From positions 12,501,678 through 12,565,677 of the forward strand of contig CM022671.1 in the NCBI GenBank assembly GCA_012295275.1: a DNA stretch of 64,000 nucleotides, written 5' to 3'. Positions 1-12,300 of this stretch are shown here, piece by piece. The notes under the pieces were generated by a model. The model worked only from the letters and a program-made list of their open reading frames with translations, had not been told where the DNA came from and made no database searches. Each line of letters starts with the position of its first letter. Position 1 is the first letter of the stretch. The position numbers and the translations under genes were made by a program. Source of the DNA: Chrysomallon squamiferum. Taxonomy: Eukaryota > Mollusca > Gastropoda > Neomphalida > Peltospiridae.

Positions 1-1170
1 GCAGATTATTTCAACGTTTCTTTTTGCCTGTTGTTAAAAGAAATCAAACTAACATAGATTTTTGAATTATTTTTTTTTTTTTTATTTTACTTTATTTTAT
101 TTTTTTAAATATATTTAAATACTTTTTTTTTCTTTCTTTTATGGGGGAAAATACAATAACATATTTTTCCATCAGTGAAAGACTGAGTTTTAATAATGTA
201 TAGAAAATACAGTAAAACAAAAATCAACAAAACAAACTGAGTGAACATAGTTTTATGTTCATTGATACATCAGCATCTTACGGTGATTAGATGATGAACA
301 TATGCTTTTCAGTCAGAAAGACATAAGAAAATAAGTATTGTCAACACACAGTGATATATTAATAGATTAGATTAGCTGGTAGGAGTGAACAGTCATTAAA
401 TACTGTAAATTTAAAAGATGGTGTTAATATGAGAAATTCTAAATGAAAATAATAAAACAATCTATTATGAGCTTTTGAAAAGTAATAATAATCATGGATA
501 AACTTCAAGATAATTATAGATTTTAAATATTAAAAAACCATATCAAAACAAAGAACCACAAAAAATACAACAAAACAATAATTAAGTATCTTTACATATT
601 AACCCTTCACAAACACAGAAGGAATTTCAGTTTGCTTTGGAGAAATTCATAACACAAATGAAAGCATTTTGAAACGGGCTACATTAATACAAAATTATCA
701 GTTTTAGAAATGTTAGTAACTGAACGTGACACTAGGGATGTTTTTCGATGACTACTTAAGAAAACCAGGCTTTGGTCTGGGAACGCTGCATTTTAACATC
801 ATGTCTACAGGGAATGTGTGTTTTTGATCAATATTTATGTTCCGTATTACAGAATCCACAGAGAATTGTGGAAGCTAAATATTACTGACGGTTGTGAGAG
901 TAACAAATTAGAAACTCTGCTGCTCGGTCATTTGCACGTGAACTGTAACCAGTTAACAACCTGGAAGTAGACGTTAATTTTTATCTCTGTTTGATTTTCT
1001 CTAACTTTTAGTGTTTAATATAATTACTATTTATAATAGCTTTTGAATAATTACCGTTTCCTCTGTTATTGCTGTGTTATCTTGTTTGTTTTTTCCAGAG
1101 GATGTAAGTTATATTTTTATTAGTTCATATTGATATTACTGTTTTAAAGATAGATAAAACCAACACAATT

Positions 1171-1310
1171 ACTCCTACTATCATTCCTTCTATTACTACT
1201 GCTATAGCCTCTACCACTGATACCAATACTTCTACTACTACTGCTACTTCTAAATCTACTGTTACTACTACTGTCACGTCTACAATTATTACAATTAATG
1301 ATACAGATGT
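1171..1310. repeat. Degenerate (ACT)n trinucleotide region
   Basis: Three-base periodicity dominated by ACT/TCT/GCT/GTT for about 140 bases, a decayed microsatellite. Similar decayed tracts lie at 21400-21690 and 61350-61570. Confidence 0.8.
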
Positions 1311-1638
1311 AACAATTAACTTATAAAATCATAAAGGAAGATTATTATTATTATTATTGAATTCTTACAATTTTAACTACCACCAGCATTTTATTTGAAG
1401 AACTTGTAAATATTCACAAAAGAGTTTTAAACATCAGTGTTAATAAAAGCAGTTTTTCTGGAGATTAGGTGTTTGTGGGAAAGCTCCAAACCAAGGCTTG
1501 TTAAACTACGCACTCACCTGACAGCTCTGCTTCCCGTTTTACTTGTCAAAACAAATATTTTTCACTTTCTATTTTTTCTTTACTTATTTTTTCATTTTTA
1601 TTTTCTGTGATAATTTTTAAATACCATTTTGTTGTTTC

Positions 1639-1640
<2 letters not shown>

Positions 1641-1672
<32 letters not shown>
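1641..1672. repeat. Poly-T tract
   Basis: 32 consecutive T, equal to poly-A on the minus strand. It could mark a retroposon tail, but no element body was recognised next to it. Confidence 0.95.
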
Positions 1673-1675
<3 letters not shown>

Positions 1676-2829
1676 TTTGTAATTTACATTTGAATTTAGT
1701 TATTACTTTAATTTTTATCCTTGGTGTTTGTGTTTTTGAAGTTATCTCTTTCTTTAAAGAATTCGTTTCACTCTTATTTTTGGGGGATTTTTTTTAATCC
1801 ACACATAATTTATAATGAATATTGCACTTTCCTTAATACAGTTACAAATGAAACAAAATAAAACAATGTATCTAGTAAGTAAAGCAATATAGTCAAATAC
1901 ATTACTGATTTATATAAATCTACAAAACACAAAAAACAACAACTAAACATGAATTCTATTATTTTGATATACATACAATAAACCAGTGAGCTATGCCCTC
2001 TTTGCAGATTATGACAATTGGATGTCTAGGTGTTCGGGGCCAAAATAAGAGAAATGGCGTGCTGGATTACTTAAAAGGTTAAATTATAATCTTTATTATA
2101 TGCATTTAAAATGTATTCAAACAGAACGTGTTCAGTTATTACATAAGTAATGTAGAAATGTTCTGTAATTCTGAATATAACATAAAATAAAAACAGGTAA
2201 TTTAGGAAAAGTCACCGTCCTAAACTCACTAAGTTAAGCTAGCTCATTTATGTTTACATTTACCCAATCCAACAGAAATTTTAACATATAAAATTATTTG
2301 GGTTTTTAAAAATATATTTGGCATAATAAAACTGAAAAGCTAAATGAACTTGAATAATGCAATATTTTATAAGAGCTTAAAATGCATATAGATTAGAAGA
2401 ATGTTCTTATAAAACTGTAAGTGAACAATGTTTTAATCTGTAACAAAACCACCAGCCAATGATTTCACTGCACATGGTGAATATTTTATAAAGCGCAAAC
2501 TGAACATATATCAGTTTAGGTACAATTACAAGAGAAACAAAACCAACAAAATATAAATCAAACTTTATTTGGTATAATAACAACGAAATATGTGTAGCAA
2601 ATACAGTCTTTATATAAACGCTATTTCTATAATGGTTTATAACTGACTTACCGAATGTACTTGGAGACTTATTAACGTATAATACTTAAAATTTCGTTGC
2701 TTCATTAATAAAAATCATTAAAACTTTTAGTTAGATTATTAACATGATGATAATAACAAATAATAGTAGAAATAGTACTAGTAGAGGTAGTAGCAAAAGC
2801 AGCAGTCGTAGTCGTAGTAGCAGTAATAA

Positions 2830-2830
2830 A

Positions 2831-2890
<60 letters not shown>

Positions 2891-2898
2891 AAGAAGAA
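2830..2898. repeat. (AAT)n(AAG)n microsatellite
   Basis: About 11 AAT units switch directly to about 12 AAG units, preceded by a degenerate AGT/AGC trinucleotide zone (2765-2828). Confidence 0.97.
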
Positions 2899-5256
2899 AT
2901 ATAATTTTAAAAATATATTTATTCGTACTTGTAGACTTAACATTGTCTAATCAGAAAGTATAACTAGAAAGCAGAAGTGGACAAGTTTCAGTGACCTATA
3001 GTTACAAGAATAAAAACAATTACACACTAATAAATGTCAAACATTCTGTCCACGGGCAGAGAGATACAGATAATGTAATTAGAATGACTATATGTCTGAA
3101 GTGATATTTCTTAACTGTAAAATAAACTTAATATATTTGCTATATCTTATACGACACCAGATTAAATAATTGATATTCCGTTAAACGTTTCCTGTACACC
3201 TTGCAGTAATACGCGATTGTAAAGTAAGACATTACAGGAGCAGACACCAGAAAACTTTAAAGATAATCGTAAATTCTGTTATAATCAGAACGAAACAGAA
3301 TTTGTTTTACATCGGAAGATCTTTCTTTGATGCGCTGCAAATGTTTACATTGATAATGAAAAATAAACGTCATTAACATTTATGGGAAACAATTAAGTCG
3401 GCGAAAATAGATTGATACTTACTGAATTACATGGTGGATTAACACAACACTTCGTTTATTGACATTGTTGAAACAGAATATATTTACTGATAGATAATGC
3501 ATTTACGTCTCATTTATTTATTGGAAATACACACATACACACAAACATAGACAAGCACACAATTCTATTTTGTTTCGCCATTTATTCAGTTTCTCTTTAC
3601 GTACTTCCAATTATGTAAAAGTAAATATTTGACATTAAAATAATTATTTCATTCACTTGACAATATCTGCAGTCTAATTCAACGTTTTTAACAGTCAGAG
3701 ACAGTATTGCTATTTTGGTTTAATAAAACTGTCAATTGTGATGAACAAATAACTGAAAGGATTTATTAAAGTTATCTTCAATCAAAACTGGATTTTGAAA
3801 GGATTAGTGCCGAGCCGACAGATTAAAGAGAATCAATAAGAACATTTTGAGAATTTCAGATTTGACACAATTATTAGTTTGTAAAATCCTTATGCATTAA
3901 ATAAATTTTACTTGTTTTTTATTAGTTTCCTTTATCGATTTCTTTGTTTTATACTTTATCTTATTTTTTATTGTATTCTGTGGCAAACTTATATTTTTGA
4001 GGTTCTGAAGTTTTTAATCGGGTCCTTGGTCACCAGAAACGAGGTGTAGATAACAACTGTCATCTTCTTCAGTGGTACTGCTCCATGGAAACACCAATCT
4101 TTTTATTAACCATACACAACGTCTTCTCAGATTTTTAAATTAAAATTGCAATGTTAGATTATTTCACATTTCAGTGTCACTGGTGTGAATACAAATTTTC
4201 TAAGTTTAATGTTTTCACGTTTTGGGGAACGACAGTTAGTTAAAAGAATGGTGAAATAAATCATAGAAAATATATTTTGTTTTAGAAACAAGTGAGTATA
4301 CCTATTAAATGGAGTACAGCTTACACATAGCAAGGCCTGAACACTTCAGTAGATCTAATAAATGCACGCGATATGGACTAAAATGGCTTCTGAGGCCCAT
4401 TCGCGCTTTGAAGCTTTGGCATCATTCGTGTCTTTGTAGACCACTCTGGCTGTACTGTTACTTTGTCGATAAGATAGCGGCTTCATTTCTTTAGAAAGGG
4501 ATGCCAATAAATAAACAGATATACATCATTCAAAATCGACTATAACAAATTATTAACATTACAGTTTGTATTTGCATCATACAGTCGTCACCCAGTATAA
4601 CGGGTGTAGTGGAGGGAGGTTTAAAACATTAAAACATGTAGATTTACTGCTTCCACTTCTCTGTGCGACTCCTTGCGTACGTGCTCTCAGAAATACGAGT
4701 TATGATATTTTCCAAATAACTATTGGTTTAGCGTATCATGGATAGTTATATCTAGTAAACACGATCAAAGGGCCTTGGAAATATTATTAAAGGCAATAAC
4801 TCAGCTCTGCCTATCTCATCGTGATTGAAACGCGTGATTCAATCAACAGCATCTGCTATTTAATTACTAAAGAAAAAAGAAAGCAGCTGGTGAATAATTC
4901 CACTTTGAAGCAGTCTGAAAAATTCAGAATAATCGAATAACAGGATTACACACCGCTGTACATGTAACCTTTGAAAAAATACGTCAGTAATAAAACAAAT
5001 CTTAAAATGATTTCTTGGAGTTATCTGCTATTTTTGAATGTACGTATTTTCTAAATTTAAATAGATGCGGATTATAAATAACAAAATATATTTTATACAG
5101 CTTAATAAAACTAAACATCAGTACTTTAGTTTAGATCTCCGACATCACGGTCTCTGTAGGTAAATAGGTTTGACGTCATGCTTATGTCAGATGGAAGTGT
5201 ATTTATATTTTTGCTGTTATTTGATAAATTAAACTGTTGTTTTTCGATCTTTGCAG

Positions 5257-5358
5257 ATGAAAAGAAAAAAAATTAACCATTGAAAATCAACAAATCATCT
5301 TTTCCTGATCTTATCAAGAATCAGACAATCTGCAGGGAAAACGAGAAAAGAAATAAAC
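5257..5358 (+). other. Putative 5' UTR start after a splice acceptor, with short upstream ORF
   Basis: A pyrimidine-rich run ending TTTGCAG (AG at 5255-5256) looks like a 3' splice site about 100 bases before the start codon, so the gene probably has an upstream non-coding exon. The paralogue has the same layout, with an acceptor 42 bases before its ATG. If the acceptor is used, the exon begins with an ATG that opens an eight-codon upstream ORF ending in TGA at 5281-5283. No transcription start site could be placed. Confidence 0.45.
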
Positions 5359-7284
5359 ATGAGAACCGAGAACTATAATATGCTCTTTTTATGTTTCGTC
5401 ATTGGAAAATGTCATTCGGCAATTTCCGAAAAACCTCGTTGTGAGTTTCCAGATTTTCTTCAAACGAGTGATACGAAGCCTTGGATGTTAAACCACACTG
5501 ACACGCTGGTGACGTACTACATAAACCGTGGAGTTATGTCAGCCTACGACTGTCGCAAGGAAACGCGGGAATGTTCTAGCTTTAAACGAGTCTGCTGGAT
5601 GTCCTTTGCCGGAAATAAATTTCTAGTTAAACACTTAGAATCAGATTTTAAAAATAAATATCTCTGTATGCAATTTCTTAGACGCAGTCGAAGCATTGTT
5701 CAAATCAGAATCTCACACACCAAGAACGGCAAGTCGAGTAAATATTTGTGTAATTCACATTACCTGTCGCTTGATCCTTGGCCTTGGATTTCAGAAGAAC
5801 ATTTCAAGGATGCCCAAGAAGATTGTCCGTTTTCCGGTGGATACAATTTTGAATTGTTTTATTTCGATCGTTACGGCGAGCAGGCAAAATGTGGCGACGC
5901 GATTCCGCCTGTCAGGATAGAAAGTGACTGCGGACCGAAAGAAGGAGTCGTCTTTAATTTTCAGAGTAAGAGCTGCGTGCACAAACAGAGTAACTTTGAT
6001 ATCGTGCAGCATACAACGTGTGTCGCTTCTTGGAGTGATAAGGGTGACGGATTTGCCGTTCTGCGGAAAGCAAATGACCGCTATTTCTGGTGCATGCGAG
6101 TCAGTTATGGGCCTGATGGAGACGTGGCAAAGGTAATCGTATTCCTTGACTGGATGTGCGACTATTCTCAAAACATTACAAGAACGAAAAGACATATTGA
6201 GTTTCAGAAGCTGGAAAAACGAAACGTCACAGACGTATGTACAGACGAGTTTTACGGCTGTGCATTGATGTACGAGTTCTGTCATACAAAATGGCAATAT
6301 CTTTGTCCTAAAACATGCGGCGAATGCAGCAGCAGTGCTTCCACAAATCCTTGCTCCTTTCCACAAAGTATTGTTGGAAACTGGATAATGAGCGATCTCT
6401 CAGAAAAGTTAATCTTTGTTATAAAACAAACGACATTTCTAATGCCGCAGTATGGAGAGTTTCAATGTATAACTTTCAGACATCAAACAATGCCTCTGAG
6501 GAGAGTTTTGCTTCGAAAATTTCGAAATGGTTGTTATCCGCGTTTCATGTGCTTTCAGTTCGACTTGGCAGCTCCGTCAGTTATGCGCATGCGTCTGAGT
6601 AACATGCTAATATGGCCTGTGACTCTTTCCGACGAGAACATATGCAAAAAAGAACAATTTGTGACAGCAACGAATGTCCGTCGTTTGAACCATTCTCCTT
6701 TCATGAGACCTTACCGCAGCCTAGTCAAAGTGAGCTCCCAGCCTCACAGGGTGGCTTGCAGTTTGCCCGGCAGACTTCCTCACGTCGTGTCTTTTGTAGA
6801 TCGCTATGGCAAGATCGGGTGCTTAACACAAGATACAGTTTCTTTTCCCAGGAAGTTGTTTCTCTCCTATAACACTGGTAGCTCGATTAAACACCACAGA
6901 ACGTTTAACTGTATCGGTGCTCTTAGACATATTGGTAGCTATCGCTCAGTTATCACCAGCACAGAAAATGCTGAGGCAGAATTCTTTTGTTGGATAATAG
7001 TACGTTTAGATCTCATTCTACAGGTACCAGCTGCTACATGTAATTCACTGACAGCAGAATACATACTCAGTGGTAGAAAGGAGTTCGCGAATCATCTAAT
7101 TAACAGTTACGAAGTGATGAACGCAACAACAGAATGTGAAGACTTTTATGCAATGGATACTCGCCTTACTGAAAACTGGAATCAGCTTCCGTATGTTGGA
7201 AGTTGCGACACTCTGTATATAGGTTACCTGCAGATATCAATTTTTATATTTTATTGTCTAGGATTTCAGTATTGTGAGATTTGA
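5359..7284 (+). CDS. Secreted Cys-rich protein with ShKT-like motif, single-exon paralogue of the gene at 62819
   Basis: A 641-residue open frame, by far the longest in the window. The start ATG sits in an AAAC-ATG-A context; a second Met at residue 8 precedes the hydrophobic stretch MLFLCFVIG, so either start gives a signal peptide cleaved near residues 20-23. Module 1 (about residues 28-290) shows CEFPDF, YLCMQF, IVQIRIS, CPFSGGYN, CGD, RIESDC and FWCMR, all shared with the gene at 62819. Residues 294-323 carry six cysteines (294, 301, 308, 316, 320, 323) spaced as in ShKT domains, ending KTCGEC. Residues 332-600 form a second, weaker copy of module 1 (CSFPQ, RFMCFQF, CSLPG, FFCWIIVR). The C-terminus has a hydrophobic stretch (about 620-635) that could be a GPI or membrane anchor. 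The architecture recalls uncharacterised invertebrate proteins built from the DUF7042-DUF7045 domains (from memory, unchecked). Function is unknown; an extracellular role is inferred. It lacks the intron seen in its paralogue. Confidence 0.9.
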   Translation: MRTENYNMLFLCFVIGKCHSAISEKPRCEFPDFLQTSDTKPWMLNHTDTLVTYYINRGVMSAYDCRKETRECSSFKRVCWMSFAGNKFLVKHLESDFKNKYLCMQFLRRSRSIVQIRISHTKNGKSSKYLCNSHYLSLDPWPWISEEHFKDAQEDCPFSGGYNFELFYFDRYGEQAKCGDAIPPVRIESDCGPKEGVVFNFQSKSCVHKQSNFDIVQHTTCVASWSDKGDGFAVLRKANDRYFWCMRVSYGPDGDVAKVIVFLDWMCDYSQNITRTKRHIEFQKLEKRNVTDVCTDEFYGCALMYEFCHTKWQYLCPKTCGECSSSASTNPCSFPQSIVGNWIMSDLSEKLIFVIKQTTFLMPQYGEFQCITFRHQTMPLRRVLLRKFRNGCYPRFMCFQFDLAAPSVMRMRLSNMLIWPVTLSDENICKKEQFVTATNVRRLNHSPFMRPYRSLVKVSSQPHRVACSLPGRLPHVVSFVDRYGKIGCLTQDTVSFPRKLFLSYNTGSSIKHHRTFNCIGALRHIGSYRSVITSTENAEAEFFCWIIVRLDLILQVPAATCNSLTAEYILSGRKEFANHLINSYEVMNATTECEDFYAMDTRLTENWNQLPYVGSCDTLYIGYLQISIFIFYCLGFQYCEI

Positions 7285-7308
7285 AAAATAATCCTGTACT
7301 AACATTTT

Positions 7309-7314
7309 AATAAA
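7309..7314 (+). terminator. Polyadenylation signal AATAAA
   Basis: A canonical AATAAA begins 25 bases after the TGA stop of the single-exon gene. This supports 7284 as the real end of the message and implies a very short 3' UTR. A second AATAAA runs into a ten-A tract near 7400. Confidence 0.65.
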
Positions 7315-7927
7315 TTATCTATCTTATTCTAAAAAAGAATTTGTATGTTTAGAATTCGAAATATATGCACCTTATCATAGTTAACTCTATCGTAAACGAA
7401 TAAAAAAAAAATCATAGATCTTTTTTATATAGATATATTTTAATTTTAAAATCTTCTCAGTCTTCATTTTCTCAATATTTAGTACTAGACAACTTTAACA
7501 AAGGAAAGTTTATTTCTTTCTTGTTTTTTTTTTTTTTTTTTTTTGCTTTTTTTACAAAATAACATATATGTGTATATAAAGATAGTTTATTAAAATATTA
7601 ATCTTGCTTTCTAAACATCCATATTTATGTCCATTTTTGTTCTTAATGTTATATTATGTTCATTTAATTGATTCTTGCAGTATCCTTAGAAATATTATAA
7701 ATTTTTACTTGTATCATTATTTTATCAGTCCTGTATTTTTTGTAAATATGCATTAATATTAACATATATAGCAAGTAAAATTTGAGTTACACAATCGTTA
7801 GACGATCGAGTCTCTTTCTTTGTTGTTTTCACCATATTTCGCCTATTGTTTTCTCTGTAATAAATTATGTTAAGTCGTATGTGCAAAATCTCTTTTAAGA
7901 CTGAGCAAATGAAATTAGGTTATTATC

Positions 7928-7958
<31 letters not shown>

Positions 7959-8652
7959 TTTATTTTATTTTATTTTGTTATTTATTTATTTATTTATTAT
8001 TTTGATCGTGGGTGTTAACACTATTTAACAATACAAATAAACATTAAATAAAAATTATGAATGAAAGAATACAAATCTAAGAAAACTGGGGGAGATTACA
8101 AAAGGAGGAAACAAATTCTCGTAGCAAAATAGCATTTTATTAAAGGATTTGTTTTTCGACATTCGTTTGTTCGGAGGACGTATTTACTAGAAATCAGATT
8201 TATGATGTCATAGGCCAGAGTCGTGATTTAAGAATTTTGTCACATTCATTTATAATTTTGTGGATTGTCTCAATTTGAACGTGACGCGACTGCTCGCCAG
8301 ATCACGCCACGCTGTTAGCCATTACAAGCTGCACTCTTCGTTAACGTGTTTCAATTTCACGCTTCTTTGTTTTACAGTCCAGCCAGTTTTGTTTACAGAA
8401 AAAGACATCTCTTTTAATAGCATCCTTGTTCTCTCTTTTCCCAACCTCACTACTTTATCTACTACTTTTCATTGAATCATTTTGAGTACGCTGGCATATG
8501 CCCACTTACACACACACAAACACACAAACAAAATTTAGGCTATCATTATAAATAAGGGTAACAAATTGTAATTTCATAACAACTACAAAAAAGAAAAAAG
8601 AAAGAAGAAATAAAAGAAACTGAAGAAAATAATTTAAAAGTTAAAAGTTAAA

Positions 8653-8653
8653 A

Positions 8654-8696
<43 letters not shown>
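8653..8696. repeat. (AAT)n microsatellite
   Basis: About 14 AAT units, flanked by AAATA/AATTA tetramer-like sequence. Confidence 0.97.
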
Positions 8697-8697
<1 letters not shown>

Positions 8698-9495
8698 ATA
8701 AGTAAATAAATAATTAAATAATTAAATAAATAAGTTGGTAAATCTTGCTAAAGAAAAAGTGCATCCTTTGAGATTGATCTGACAACCTTAGATGCGTCAT
8801 TATCATAATCAAATCTGTAGTTTTATTGAACTATTCTAGGACAGATATTTGAAATTATCAATATTACGTGAAAAATAAGCATGCCTATATCCTCGAATTG
8901 TTCATTATTTCTCATCAATCCATAAACCCTGTTGTTTGTTGTTGGCAATAAACAATGTTTGAATAGAACTCGCTCTGCCCTTGGGAAAATATACTCACAA
9001 ATTGTCAATTAATAAATACAGATGGTACTTGATAACCTGGAACTAATTACCAAATGAAGATAAAATATCGTTTTGTATCGTTGCGTGTTTTCTTTTCTCT
9101 GAAATATTTAGAACAGTCATACACTACACTTCCGTTTTCTTTAAACTGAATTACGAAAGAGGATAAGATATTTTATTATCATTTATGTAATTATTAACAT
9201 TTATTTTTTTAACTATATTATTTTCAATGATGTTTTTTTTTGTTGTTGTTTTTTTTTTTTTTTTTTTTTTTTTAAATATAAGCTAAATGTTTATGAATTT
9301 CGAACGTAAACTACTAAAATTCAGATGCATGAAATGTTCTGTTTATACCTTGAACAAAAATCTAGTACTGCAGAAGATTTCTCTGATCATTGTTAAAATA
9401 ATAATGATTAATTAATTCCAAAGACACAATACTTAGCGAATGTGTTTACAGATACTATCATACAACAAAGCTAGGCATTTCACTTTATCAAACCC

Positions 9496-9496
<1 letters not shown>

Positions 9497-9580
<84 letters not shown>

Positions 9581-9637
9581 GTTGTTGTTGTTGTTGTTGT
9601 TGTTGTTACTGTTACTGTTACTGTTACTGTTACTGTT
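9497..9637. repeat. (AAT)n(GTT)n(ACTGTT)n compound microsatellite
   Basis: About 28 AAT units (to 9580), nine GTT units (to 9607), then five ACTGTT hexamers, in perfect register. Confidence 0.98.
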
Positions 9638-9877
9638 ATCATAATCCAAGGTATTTTCTTTTGGATATTTTCATTCTGATTTAAAAAGATCTGATGCAAA
9701 TATGGATAATTTAGAAAATTATTAATAAATAATAATCTGATAAACTGCAAGAATAAGCAAGCTTATTTCAGTAAATGTTTCAGTGTCAAATCTTTCGTTA
9801 AAACGTATTTCACTTAACTTTTTAATTAATATATAAATTATTGTAAAAGGTCACCCAACAACAGAATTCGAGGAAAT

Positions 9878-10090
9878 GTTCTTTACATTATATCTGTTAG
9901 CTTATAAAAGTCGTTAAAAATTTTCTTTACATTTTTGCTTAGTCAGTTGTTAAAGATGTTCTTTACATTGTATCTAGATAGTCATTAAACTGTTGTTTAC
10001 ATTTTGGTTTAGTCATTAAAACTAATCTTTACATTTTGGCCTATGCGATCGTTCAAACTGTTGTTTACATTTTGGATTAGAATAACTTAA
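9878..10090. repeat. Degenerate minisatellite, about six units of 32-44 bases
   Basis: Successive units each begin TT(C/G)TTTACATT and contain TAGTCATTAAA-like or GTCGTTAAA-like words (for example TGTTTACATTTTGGTTTAG). Unit lengths vary, so this is an old tandem array rather than a fresh one. No reading frame crosses it. Confidence 0.6.
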
Positions 10091-11179
10091 AATATTTATT
10101 TATTTTCGTAATTTTGATTACCATACAGATTAATTTATTGTAAGGATGCGGTAGAGGATAATCACAGAAACTGTGAAGTTTAGCACAGGAAGACAATGAA
10201 AAAATAGCTTTTAACATGGTGTAAGAAAATCAGAAAATCTTACCGAGGATTTCCGTAGTTTGGTTTTTCTGACAATGTTTCATCTACACAAATGTAGATT
10301 AGCTTCAATAATTTTATTATACTACAAATTTCCATTAATGACATATTTCTTTATCCATTACACATTTAAGCTGAAATAGATTTTAAATTCCAGGGTAAGG
10401 AATATGTTTTGTAAACAGACACTGTGATACATTCTTTTCTTTTACACGCTAATATCATGCAATATGAATGCATGTTTACACATTTTATTGTACTTACAAA
10501 GTTATTCAAACATGAAAAAAAAATATGTACAAGTTATTATAAATAAAAGATTAAAAATATTTTTTTAAACATGAATCTCTCTAATGTTTTATTGGATCAA
10601 TATCTCTCACAGGACCCATTACACGGTTGACAGCCAACGATGTGTTATAATATTTTAATATTCCATTTGTTTCTTTCAAATAAAAACTTTCTATTTTGAA
10701 GAAAAACAACAGCATCAACAGTCACAACAATAATAATAACAAATTAAATTAAATTAAAAATCAAAATGCTTCTGATCAGTCATTTTAGTGGATTTGTTTT
10801 GGCCTTCCGAAGTACACCCATAATGTTTTGATGCTAATGTATCATAATAATTTGATATGACAGACATTAGCAAACAATAGAAAAATTATAAATTCAACAA
10901 TTTCTCCGTGTAAAAATCAATAAGGTATCAGTAATCTTTTCACAAGCAGTGTTTTATTCATGAGAGCTACGGATTTTGTTACGTACTCCGAGATATTCTG
11001 TGAGTTATATGTGTAGCCATCATTTTGAGAAATAATAGAAATGACACAAAGGAAGTAACAAAACTATCTATACGTGACCAGCAGAACCGAGAAATTCACA
11101 ACAACATTCTTACAGAGCCAGCACACATTACTTCTGTTTTATACATTTTGTTTCTTAATTTTACTTTTAAAATTTCAGT

Positions 11180-11181
<2 letters not shown>

Positions 11182-11250
<69 letters not shown>
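11182..11250. repeat. (AAT)n microsatellite
   Basis: AAT units with a single slip near 11210. Confidence 0.97.
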
Positions 11251-11251
<1 letters not shown>

Positions 11252-12084
11252 TTGGCATAATATAAATGTCAGTACAAAACGACGAGAAAACACGAATGTA
11301 TTTAAAGCAGAATGAAACAGTGACACAAATCTGGTAACAGGTACCGAGAACTAGAATTCAGTGGGTACTAAACGGCATTTTATTTTGAAAAACTGTTTCA
11401 CGTTAGTGTGTTAGTTTAAAACAAGTTATGTAATATCAAAACTGAGTGAATTAACTGACCAGGCTAAAACCAAACTGCCTGCAGTGCATAAGACAATTTC
11501 GATTATTTCCTAGCACATTATTGATATACATATAAATATATTATTATATTATTAAATGTTTTGTTTAACTGGTTTTTAATTTTTTTTTTCCATATAATAT
11601 TAAATCCACTTTACCAGCTAATTTGCTAAATGTTAAAGACGTTTTATTGAATTAAAACTTTTATTTCTAAAATAGAAAACGTAACATAATATAAAATCTA
11701 CGGAGACTGATCATTCTTATTAAAACTTTATCTAAACGTTTCTCATAAACAAATATTTGTCATTTCGGTACTAAAATTAGTATAATTACTTCCTGTAAAT
11801 ATTTATTTGTTCTCACGCGCGATCTCTGAAAAATATTTGTCTAGTCGCCTTCGTGTTTCATTTCGTACTTGTGAAATAGGACCAATTTTTCATACGTGCA
11901 TTTTCCCCCATACCCTACCAGTTCTCGCTTTCTTCACCTACCCGTAAATATGAAATGTATTAAAAACTTAAAAACAAGACAGATTTATCACGTACTGCAT
12001 GAAAAATGGATGAACACATTTGCTTTTAGCAAAGCTTATCAGTTGCTAATGGTTTTTAACTAGATAAAGAACTTAATGTATTCG

Positions 12085-12300
12085 CAGGCCGCAACCTAAC
12101 CAAGATAAATATGTACAATCGAAGAGGTTTTGGTCGATTAAACCTGTTCTAGTTTCGTCAGTTCACAGAGAGGAAAACTCGATAACGCGCCATTATCTAA
12201 ATTAATCTCAACGGTTTCAAATTATTCGCACAAGACGAATTGCCGTGAAATGCCGTTGTCGTAGTGGTAGTTCGAAAGTATCAGACTGCATCGTGGACGG
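12085..12300. promoter_or_regulatory. Unique non-coding island, candidate regulatory element
   Basis: A higher-complexity block between AT-rich flanks with words such as CGATAACGCGCCATTATC, TAAATTAATCTC and TCGATTAAACC (homeodomain-like TAAT/ATTA cores). No reading frame of note. Regulatory role is inferred only from texture. Confidence 0.25.

Larger units (their letters stand above)
1..5256. other. Intergenic DNA upstream of the first gene
   Basis: AT-rich sequence with microsatellites (1171-1310, 1641-1672, 2830-2898) and no supported gene. The last kilobase (4560-5250) is somewhat more complex and may contain the promoter and first non-coding exon of the gene at 5359, but no element could be pinned down. 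Confidence 0.6.
7315..12084. other. Intergenic, AT-rich with microsatellites
   Basis: Holds (TA)n at 7928-7955, (AAT)n arrays, a poly-T tract at 9249-9273 and the minisatellite at 9878-10090. No gene seen. Confidence 0.6.

Noticed and set aside
5791-6366. 191-codon minus-strand frame inside gene 1
   Set aside because: It is antisense to the well-supported gene, whose frame is conserved with its paralogue; no domain of its own.
9433-9750. Poly-Ile / Thr-Val frame over (AAT)n(GTT)n
   Set aside because: Microsatellite artefact on both strands.
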